Shown: positions 27,116 to 33,754 of the stretch, one piece after another
Numbering within the stretch: the stretch's first letter is position 1
Layout of the letters: every line of letters begins with the position of its first letter
From: Desulfosediminicola flagellatus
GTDB taxonomy: Bacteria; Desulfobacterota; Desulfobulbia; Desulfobulbales; Desulfocapsaceae
Assembly (NCBI RefSeq): GCF_005116655.2
Contig: NZ_CP050698.1
Location: 4,239,501 to 4,303,500 of the forward strand
Reading direction: 5' to 3'
DNA: 64,000 nucleotides
Made by a program: the position numbers and the translations under genes
Notes under the pieces: generated by a model
The model's input: only the letters and a program-made list of their open reading frames with translations
What the model was told of the DNA's origin: nothing
The model's database searches: none

Positions 27116-28573
27116 TTACGCCTCGTGTATGGTTTGTTGTATAAATCCGACTCCCTGGCAAAGCCCTTCGGCCACATCTTCGGCACAGCGCGCGACCGAG
27201 ACCACACGTGCCAAAAATGTCCCCGGGGAAACGAGAAAATTCGTCCCCAGATGCTCAAGAATTACGAAGTCTTTTATCAGTTCTTTGCGGGCAATTTTTT
27301 TGAACGTTTCCCGTTCATAGGGATTCTGAGGGATATATCCTTTGGTAAGCTGAGCGGCCGTGATCTTGTAATTGTGGGTGCCCCAATGAATACCATGATG
27401 ATTATCATTCATCTCAACTGTGTGGGCTGGAAAACGGTTTTCGGTGACAGCATAATACTCCAGTTCAGGTAGCATTGGAGACCCCTCCGGTAGCGTCTGC
27501 TCTAGCGTGAAACAGAATTCCAGGGTTGTTCCCTGCTTTCGGGCATTAATCTCCAGAAAGTGAATGTCCCCTTTTCTGTCTATAAGATAATCACAACCAA
27601 AGATTCCACGATAACCTGCTTCACCAAGTATCCTGCCAATGGTAACCGTATGCTCACGAAGCTGTCGTTGCTGTTCTGTATTTGCGACCGAAGGAAAGGT
27701 TGAACCGACAAAACGATTACCATCCTGAATTACCTGATCGGCAATGCCCGCGATATACACATCGTTTTCATTTGCAACTACAGCCAGTACAGTGGGGTCA
27801 AGATCATGGGGGATATATCGGGTTACCAGGTAATAGCAGTTGTCATCATCTTTGAATTTTCTAACAACATCTTCCTGACAATAGGTAACGGCTGAGTTAG
27901 CACCACCAGCCGAATATGCAGCGCTGACAAATATACCATCCGGCCATTTTTCCCAGAGAGTTGAGGTAGTCTGCAGCAGGTGCTCCCGGCCTTCACAACA
28001 CAAGCCATCAATACATGGAACTCTGCCTTTTAGCAGATTATACTGAAAAACCTTGTCGTTGTATTTCCTGGCAATCTGTTTGTCCGGCCCTAAAACTGAT
28101 ACCCTATCGATGGAATCGAGGGTCATCTCAACCATGCTCTCATAAAGATTGACATAGAGCTGATTCTGATTGGCAAGAATGGTTTCGATAAGATTCCTGA
28201 CCGTCTTCGACTCTGAAACAGCCTTCATGAATATAGAAGATTTCAGACGGCAACTCATGCGGGGTTGGGTATCCATATGGCTAATAGCATGATTTTCTAT
28301 CATGTCTTGGGTAGCCACCGGATTGATAACAATAATGTTTGTATAGTTATATTGAATACACACGTCGGGAACGATGGCAATAAATCTCACTTCCCGTTTA
28401 TTGAGGCGTCTCTCCAGACATTCTTTGACAAAACAATTGAGGCTGTAATTCTTTAAATCTCCCACATAGAGGAAATAGTAGGCTTCCGGGTTGTAACTGA
28501 AGTTTGAAAAAAGAACATCATCACAATCCATTTCCATCGTTGTTTCCGGGGAAATAAGAGTTTGAATGATCAT
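27116..28573 (-). CDS. ATP-grasp ligase of the aminomutase operon
   Basis: The start at 28573 (MIIQTLISPE) follows GAGG by five bases and gives 485 residues. Residues 1-170 form a divergent pre-ATP-grasp region. The ATP-grasp core follows: IFVSAAYSAGGANSAVTY (glycine-rich loop), YLVTRYIP (adenine hinge), then GYRGIFGCDYLIDRKGDIHFLEINARKQGTT with the magnesium-binding Glu and Asn. The C-terminal 120 residues are unassigned. It should form an acyl phosphate and then an amide. As first gene of the operon, it likely acts with the aminomutase next to it. The promoter at 28586-28614 carries the GntR operator. Confidence 0.8.
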   Translation of the reverse strand: MIIQTLISPETTMEMDCDDVLFSNFSYNPEAYYFLYVGDLKNYSLNCFVKECLERRLNKREVRFIAIVPDVCIQYNYTNIIVINPVATQDMIENHAISHMDTQPRMSCRLKSSIFMKAVSESKTVRNLIETILANQNQLYVNLYESMVEMTLDSIDRVSVLGPDKQIARKYNDKVFQYNLLKGRVPCIDGLCCEGREHLLQTTSTLWEKWPDGIFVSAAYSAGGANSAVTYCQEDVVRKFKDDDNCYYLVTRYIPHDLDPTVLAVVANENDVYIAGIADQVIQDGNRFVGSTFPSVANTEQQRQLREHTVTIGRILGEAGYRGIFGCDYLIDRKGDIHFLEINARKQGTTLEFCFTLEQTLPEGSPMLPELEYYAVTENRFPAHTVEMNDNHHGIHWGTHNYKITAAQLTKGYIPQNPYERETFKKIARKELIKDFVILEHLGTNFLVSPGTFLARVVSVARCAEDVAEGLCQGVGFIQQTIHEA

Positions 28574-28585
28574 GGCATCCTCAAT

Positions 28586-28615
28586 GTATAATGATGACAG
28601 TCGATTGTCGACAAT
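28586..28615 (-). promoter_or_regulatory. Promoter and GntR operator of the ligase-aminomutase-peptidase operon
   Basis: On the complement: TTGTCG (28614-28609), a 17-base spacer, TTATAC (28591-28586). The perfect palindrome ATTGTCGACAAT (28604-28615) overlaps the -35 box. The surrounding 19 bases GTCGATTGTCGACAATATA are identical at 29350-29368 before gntR. TTGT-CG-ACAA fits the TNGTN(0-3)ACNA pattern bound by FadR-type GntR proteins. Confidence 0.8.
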
Positions 28616-28627
28616 ATATATAGTTAT

Positions 28628-28657
28628 AAAAAAATCTCCGAAACATCTTCGGAGATT
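28628..28657 (-). terminator. Terminator after gntR
   Basis: AATCTCCGAA pairs with TTCGGAGATT (10 bp, loop of 5); on the complement a run of seven T follows. It lies between the gntR stop and the operon promoter, so the operon is transcribed from its own promoter. Confidence 0.88.
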
Positions 28658-28670
28658 CTGAATGTGTTTA

Positions 28671-29318
28671 TTAATTTTCCTGCAATTTTGATATCTTGGT
28701 ACCGGTCTCAGTGTAGTGCTCTCTAACGACCTGTTCAATCCTGACCGGATCGTTTGATTTCAGACCATCGATAATTCGCTTGTGTCGATTACCAATTTCT
28801 TCAGGAGTATAGAGTCTGCTCCAGAATTTATAGAACATGATGTGGAGTTTCTGACTAAGTCGCACTGTGTAATCGAGCAGTTGGACATTATCGCTTTTGC
28901 CAATTAACATACTGTGAAAATCATCACCGATTTTAACAACCTTTTTACGATTATCTTTTTTAGCATATTTTTCCATCAGCAACGTCATATCTTCCAGTTC
29001 TTCAATCTCATCTTCAGAAAATTGTGTGTACGTAGTCATAACGGCATAGCCTTCGAGAACACCGCGTGTAGTATACGCGTCCACTATTTCCTTTGGAGAG
29101 AGCTGAGTAATAAAATTTCCAACCTGGGGTTGATACTCAACAATACCATTGGTAATCAATTCTTTAAGGGCTTCACGTATCGGCGCACGGCTAATTCCCA
29201 TCTCTGCTGCCAACCAACTCTCTTTGACCTGTTCTCCAGGAGAGAGTGTTCCGTTAAGGATCAGGTCATAGATGTGTTCAATAGCCTGATCTTTATATGT
29301 GCGCTTTACAATTGGCAT
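28671..29318 (-). CDS. GntR family (FCD/FadR-type) regulator
   Basis: A protein of 215 residues. The winged HTH spans about 8-72 (AIEHIYDLILNGTLSPGEQV, then AAEMGISRAPIREALKEL). The FCD ligand domain follows, with metal-site residues in DDFHSML, NRHKRIIDGL and REHYTETG. FCD regulators bind small carboxylates through the metal and usually repress until ligand arrives. Identical operators lie in its own promoter and in that of the next operon, so it very likely controls both. The ligand is probably a substrate or product of that operon. Confidence 0.92.
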   Translation of the reverse strand: MPIVKRTYKDQAIEHIYDLILNGTLSPGEQVKESWLAAEMGISRAPIREALKELITNGIVEYQPQVGNFITQLSPKEIVDAYTTRGVLEGYAVMTTYTQFSEDEIEELEDMTLLMEKYAKKDNRKKVVKIGDDFHSMLIGKSDNVQLLDYTVRLSQKLHIMFYKFWSRLYTPEEIGNRHKRIIDGLKSNDPVRIEQVVREHYTETGTKISKLQEN

Positions 29319-29335
29319 AACTAATTACCTGTGAT

Positions 29336-29368
29336 GTAATAAAACAGTGGTCGATTGTCGACAATATA
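29336..29368 (-). promoter_or_regulatory. gntR promoter with autoregulatory operator
   Basis: On the complement: TTGTCG (29364-29359), 17 bases, TATTAC (29341-29336). The palindrome ATTGTCGACAAT (29354-29365) overlaps the -35 box in the same geometry as the operon promoter at 28586-28615. Confidence 0.8.
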
Positions 29369-29609
29369 CAGCCAATTACTCTATCCATTTACGACTGACA
29401 AGAAAAAAATACTCCTGGCCGTATTATTTTGATAGTTCAAGGAAGGATGGAAATGTTAAAACTCGTCCTGCAACCCTCATGGATCATTAGTAAACAACAG
29501 GTTGAAAGTGATTTTGAGCAAAGAAGGAATCAAACCAACTGAAAAAGCAAACCAACGCTTCATAGGTTGAGAAAACATCTACGTAGCAAAGTTTTACACC
29601 ACACTCACC

Positions 29610-30395
29610 TTACCAACTATCAGGTATCCTGATTTTCTGCCCAACCCGTATTTTTTTAACATCCTTAATGTCATTATACTCAGCAAGGAGTGTATAGTTC
29701 ATCACTTTGCCCGAGTATTGTCTGGCTACATCCCCTAAGGTCTCTCCCGGTTTTATGATATGCACTACCCCTGACTGACTATTTCCGTTTGGTATCCCCG
29801 GTTTACTTCTGCTCATTTTACGTGCAATCCTGATACCTTCTCTTCTTTTCGCCGGATAGAGTTCCGCCGCCAATGCTCCAAAGAACGCGCCACGCAGCAT
29901 ATTACGTGCAACCGGAATCATGACCTCCTGATAATCGCCCACCAGCACTGTCGGATAGTCAGTAACATAAGTTATCCTGCCACTTTTTTTGGTGATATAA
30001 ATAGAATGCTGATAATAGATTTTTGTCGGCTTATCTGTCTCTGTACTTTCTGCCTGCTCTATAAAAACTTCTTTTGCTGCAGTAAATATAAACCCTTTCG
30101 CCCTGTCCTTCTCGATCACAACCTCCCCATTGGCAGAGAGCAGACGGAGGATTTTGTCATAGGTTTGCCCGTAGGAAAGTTCATACCTGTAGGTATCTGA
30201 AAATATTTGTTTATAATCAACATAGGGATATTTATTAGCCAATTGACCAATCGCATCTAAAGCCTGTAACTCATCTAACCCCTGCCGGGCAGTTCGACCC
30301 GCAACCATCATGCATCCGACCAAACCACATAGAACACCAAACACCATTATCGGGTATGCGATATGTTGAATAATGGTTTGTATTCTGATCCCCAT
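29610..30395 (-). CDS. LysM-domain lipoprotein
   Basis: A protein of 261 residues; GAGGAG precedes the start. An N-terminal hydrophobic segment ends in LVGC (Cys28), a lipobox. The middle (about 40-170) is an unassigned beta-rich domain with repeated Tyr. The C-terminal 50 residues are one LysM domain: HIIKPGETLGDVARQYSG...LAEYND...IRVGQKIRIPDSW, which binds peptidoglycan. It is the last gene of a seven-gene envelope array on this strand, 16 bases after the preceding small gene. It probably anchors an outer-membrane complex to the cell wall. Confidence 0.8.
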   Translation of the reverse strand: MGIRIQTIIQHIAYPIMVFGVLCGLVGCMMVAGRTARQGLDELQALDAIGQLANKYPYVDYKQIFSDTYRYELSYGQTYDKILRLLSANGEVVIEKDRAKGFIFTAAKEVFIEQAESTETDKPTKIYYQHSIYITKKSGRITYVTDYPTVLVGDYQEVMIPVARNMLRGAFFGALAAELYPAKRREGIRIARKMSRSKPGIPNGNSQSGVVHIIKPGETLGDVARQYSGKVMNYTLLAEYNDIKDVKKIRVGQKIRIPDSW

Positions 30396-30411
30396 GTGGT
30401 TCTCCTCATGC

Positions 30412-30735
30412 TCAACGCCAATCAGGGCGTTCGGGCTGGATAAAATCAGGGTCGCTGAAGGTGTTTCTATTCTGTTTTATAATCTCCGCTTTTAAGTCTC
30501 GTTCGAACTCTTTTAATGCGCCACCAATCTGGCCAAAATCTTTTTTGAGCATCACCAGAAATTCATCAATATTCTGCGGCTCTCCCCGCTCCTGTTGTGC
30601 CTTGAGTGCTTCTTTCCCTGCCCTCTCGGTCAGGAATAGTTCTTTTGGATCTCCTATCCTCACCTTCCCCGACTCCGCCAACAGCACACTTGGAATACAC
30701 AGCAATACAACTGCCAATAGAGTGATTTTCAACAT
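30412..30735 (-). CDS. Small exported protein of unknown function
   Basis: A protein of 107 residues with a signal peptide (MLKITLLAVVLLCIPSVLLAES). The mature part is a charged helix rich in Glu, Lys and Gln and ends FIQPERPDWR. GGGAG precedes the start. I recognise no family. It forms a two-gene unit with the LysM lipoprotein. The repeat element at 30760-30897 separates this pair from the LpoB-like gene upstream. Confidence 0.6.
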   Translation of the reverse strand: MLKITLLAVVLLCIPSVLLAESGKVRIGDPKELFLTERAGKEALKAQQERGEPQNIDEFLVMLKKDFGQIGGALKEFERDLKAEIIKQNRNTFSDPDFIQPERPDWR

Positions 30736-30759
30736 ATCTCACATTCTCCCTATACTTAA

Positions 30760-30897
30760 GAGGTTGTCCGAGAATAGGAATTTGGGTCAAAGTCGAGGCG
30801 TTCTAAAAAAACAAGCACAGCCATATATTCGATATTGCGAGCATTGTTTTTTGATAATAACGAAGAGTTTGGAACAAAGGCCATTGTCGGACACCTC
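30760..30897. repeat. Dispersed repeat copy B, MITE-like
   Basis: The ends are imperfect inverted repeats: GAGGTTGTCCGAGAATAGGA at the left against the complement of the right end (GAGGTGTCCGACAATGGCCT), with about 15 of the first 20 positions agreeing after one gap. The interior shares CACAGCCAT, GATATTGCGAG and AACGAAGAGTTTGGAA with copies A and C. Length is 138 bases; no open frame. This suits a small non-autonomous mobile element or a structured intergenic repeat. Confidence 0.65.
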
Positions 30898-31007
30898 CAG
30901 GTAGAGGTCCTCTGAATATGCAGAGAAGCCAATCGCAACAGAACCAGTTTTTCTGGATTCCCTAGCACGATAGAAATATTCGTCAGCCCACTTCTATATG
31001 TAACTTT

Positions 31008-31622
31008 TCAAAAGAAACTGCGTGGAGCCTTCACCATCCCCACTTTATCATGCCACTGGCCAAGCCGTTCCCCGCGGAGGGAGAAAAGTTGCAATTTGCA
31101 AGTGTAGTAGGTTATTTTCCCGCCCTTTGGACCACGTTGACGGGTCGATGTGATAGTTGTCTTGATAATATAATTATAGCTCGAAGAAAGGCTGCTCTCG
31201 TCAATTACCCTGGCAATACCGGAATCTAGAACCTTCGAGATGATCTCATCCTGCAGATCTTCTGTTATAATGTTCGCATCGTGGGTGGTATTTTCTGGGA
31301 CGGCTACAACCAGTAGTGGTTTACTTTTCTTACCATCCCACGACTGGACTTCGCTGGAAATCAGCATTTTTTCCGTTACCCTGCTAGCAAGAGCGATCAT
31401 ATCTTCTGCGGTGATCTTATCATCAAGATGAATCCGCTCTCCGTCCGGGACCAGACCGACATTGCTCTGGCCGCCCACAGATTCACCATACTGCGAATCC
31501 GGCTCTGACATGATCGTCACATCATCGTACTGACGTGTAGAATTCTGGGCGCAACCGGCCACTGTCGCAACCAATGACAACACAACGCAACATACCAATC
31601 TCTTAGCAAGACCTTCCCTCAT
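31008..31622 (-). CDS. LpoB-like lipoprotein (penicillin-binding protein activator family)
   Basis: A protein of 204 residues with a signal peptide ending in the lipobox VAGC (Cys24). An unstructured Ser/Gln/Gly-rich stretch (about 28-60) is followed by the LpoB/CsgG-like domain: ITAEDMIALASRVTEKML, LVVAVPENTTHDANIITEDLQDEIISKVLDSG, then the strand block IIKTTITSTRQRG...YYTCKLQLF. In E. coli, LpoB reaches through the periplasm to activate PBP1b. The adjacent YcfL homologue is also its neighbour in E. coli. Here both follow CsgG-like genes, so the role may be in an envelope complex rather than PBP control. Confidence 0.8.
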   Translation of the reverse strand: MREGLAKRLVCCVVLSLVATVAGCAQNSTRQYDDVTIMSEPDSQYGESVGGQSNVGLVPDGERIHLDDKITAEDMIALASRVTEKMLISSEVQSWDGKKSKPLLVVAVPENTTHDANIITEDLQDEIISKVLDSGIARVIDESSLSSSYNYIIKTTITSTRQRGPKGGKITYYTCKLQLFSLRGERLGQWHDKVGMVKAPRSFF

Positions 31623-31634
31623 CCCTTCCCCCTG

Positions 31635-32120
31635 TTAATTTGATGATTTCAACTGTTTGTTCAATTCTATAAAGGTATCATCGACTAATCGGATGGTAAA
31701 AACTGCCTGCGTTGCCTCCTGTCGAAGCGAGGTCTCTGAATAATTTTTCAACTCTTGAGGCCCAAGTACCAGACGTTTCCAGGGACGAGGTTCGGCTACA
31801 GAAAAAGCATCAGCATCTTCCCACTCATATTGATATTCCAGTTCATAACGATTCTGGGTCAAGTTCTGCAGCGTCACCTGAGCCGTGGCATACCTGCCTG
31901 AGACCCGCAACTTGGGGTTAGTAACCTCAATATTTCCGAGAAGGGTGTCTGATGCTATTACTCTCTTAATCCCCGGGAAACTATTATCAACCGCTGGCAA
32001 CTGAGCAACTTCCTGATACTCAACTTGAGATTCATACACTGGTTGGGCAGCAGGTGTGCATCCTGACACGACAAGTGCAAACGCCAGCAGACCGATTGCC
32101 TCCCGTTTTCTATTTCCCAT
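31635..32120 (-). CDS. YcfL-like lipoprotein (DUF1425)
   Basis: A protein of 161 residues; AGGAG precedes the start. The signal peptide ends in VSGC (Cys21). The C-terminal 110 residues match YcfL/DUF1425: NIEVTNPKLRVSGRYATAQVTLQNLT...LEYQYEWEDADAFSV, an Ig-like beta sandwich. In E. coli ycfL lies directly upstream of lpoB, and the same order and strand occur here with a 12-base gap. Confidence 0.82.
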   Translation of the reverse strand: MGNRKREAIGLLAFALVVSGCTPAAQPVYESQVEYQEVAQLPAVDNSFPGIKRVIASDTLLGNIEVTNPKLRVSGRYATAQVTLQNLTQNRYELEYQYEWEDADAFSVAEPRPWKRLVLGPQELKNYSETSLRQEATQAVFTIRLVDDTFIELNKQLKSSN

Positions 32121-32158
32121 GTTCTACTCCTGACTGAATAAATTTGTTCAAGGTTTCC

Positions 32159-33703
32159 TTATGCCTTGGGAGACCATATTTTCTTACTCGGATACGCGTA
32201 CATAGTGTTATCAAGACTTCTCACCAGCACAAAATGCCGGTCGCCCTGGCTGAGTTTAATTGTTTGTTCAGCGACTTTTCGCCCTTTCTTATCATATGAA
32301 CAGATTCTGAGCGTCTTTAAGCCTTTCGGTGGATAAATCCGCGCAGCCATTATCTTTGAAGGTAAACTCATCCAACTGGTGGTATCAGGTTCCTGATACT
32401 CGTCTGTATACTTTCTCACGACCCCGCCAATACCCAAAAACATATCTCCAAGTGTCACAATCGCTGCATCCCGAACCGTTGAAGCAACCATCATCGCCTG
32501 AATGGCCGGAAGTGAATCTTTCTGATGTCGCATTGCCAGAGCCTCAACATTGGCCACAGGTGAGAGTGTCGCAAGTAGTTTACCACCAGCAGTTAACACC
32601 TTAATCTTAGCAACCTTACTGCTGATCGGTTCATAGGTGGGTAGTTCCACATCCAGATCCCGATCAAGCGGAATTGAAAACACTTTTTTCTCAGGTACAA
32701 AACCATCAAGGGCTACCACATGGATAAGGCGGGATGCTGATTTTTTCTTTTTAGTATCTTTGACAGCCTGCTGAAGCACCTTGCTCTCAGGATTCAGTTT
32801 TAAGGCCTGGGAGTAGGCAATATGCGCATTACTGAGGAGTGACTTTAGGTCGACGCTTTTAAATTCATTTACCATCCCTGTGACATAGTCACCAAACGGG
32901 TTTACAAAAGCATTGGGGACTTCCAGGGCTACATCATCATATTTGGAAAATTCCGCATCAATAGTTGCCAGTAATCTGTCTGAACGATGCCGGGTCTGTT
33001 CATCCTGCTTTTGTATTTCATTTGTGTTTTTTGCTTCTTTTTTCTGCAGTTCATCAAGTTCTGCCTCAAAGCGCTCTTTTTCCTCATCCTGCCATTGCAC
33101 AGCAAGTCGGGCCACATTAAAAGCCCGATCATCACCTTTTAACAGATAGGACATGGATGCAAAATCAAGCAGAAGCACCTTTTCATAGCCTGGTGCATCA
33201 TAGCGCCCGAGTTCGCCAGCACCCATAAAACCGGTGAACCAGCCACCAACAGTGCTGAGTCCCTCACTTACATACGATTCCGATTCCCGTTCTTCAATAA
33301 GTTCCTGCCCCATCTGACAATAGCGCAGGGACTTATCGGCGTCTCCGGTCTGCAATGCCAGGGAAGCCCTCTCCATCAATCCGATTAACCGCAGCTTATC
33401 GGCAAGAGCAGCATCATTTTTGCAAGATTTTTGCAATAGCTCCTCTTCAGAAGCCAGGGAGAGCTGGACGTCTTCAACCTTGCCTGCGGCCAGTTGTTCG
33501 CGATACGGCAGAAACTGCTTTGAATAGCCGGTGTAATATGATTCAGCTGGCCTGACATTACCATCATTTCCGAGATGCTGGGCACTCCGTCCTCCCTGGG
33601 TCGGAACGCAACCCGAAAGGATTACACCTGCCATCAGACAAAACACAAAATTTCTGCCTGAACCTTTACGTCTCAACACTGTCTTTTTCTGCATATCATT
33701 CAT
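32159..33703 (-). CDS. COG3014-like outer-membrane lipoprotein
   Basis: Starting at 33703 (MNDMQKK) gives 514 residues; starts at 33694 and 33745 are also possible and none has a good ribosome site. The signal peptide ends in the lipobox LSGC. The body has TPR-like helices (about 30-200), a Glu/Lys coiled coil (about 205-245), then the conserved block NAFVNPFGDYVTGMVNEF typical of the COG3014 family. The C-terminal third is beta-rich. The function of the family is unknown; members occur beside LpoB and YcfL homologues, as here. Confidence 0.75.
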   Translation of the reverse strand: MNDMQKKTVLRRKGSGRNFVFCLMAGVILSGCVPTQGGRSAQHLGNDGNVRPAESYYTGYSKQFLPYREQLAAGKVEDVQLSLASEEELLQKSCKNDAALADKLRLIGLMERASLALQTGDADKSLRYCQMGQELIEERESESYVSEGLSTVGGWFTGFMGAGELGRYDAPGYEKVLLLDFASMSYLLKGDDRAFNVARLAVQWQDEEKERFEAELDELQKKEAKNTNEIQKQDEQTRHRSDRLLATIDAEFSKYDDVALEVPNAFVNPFGDYVTGMVNEFKSVDLKSLLSNAHIAYSQALKLNPESKVLQQAVKDTKKKKSASRLIHVVALDGFVPEKKVFSIPLDRDLDVELPTYEPISSKVAKIKVLTAGGKLLATLSPVANVEALAMRHQKDSLPAIQAMMVASTVRDAAIVTLGDMFLGIGGVVRKYTDEYQEPDTTSWMSLPSKIMAARIYPPKGLKTLRICSYDKKGRKVAEQTIKLSQGDRHFVLVRSLDNTMYAYPSKKIWSPKA

Positions 33704-33754
33704 ACTTTGGCAAGGGTTAGTGATTGCAATACGCCAGGAGACCATCCGAAAATA

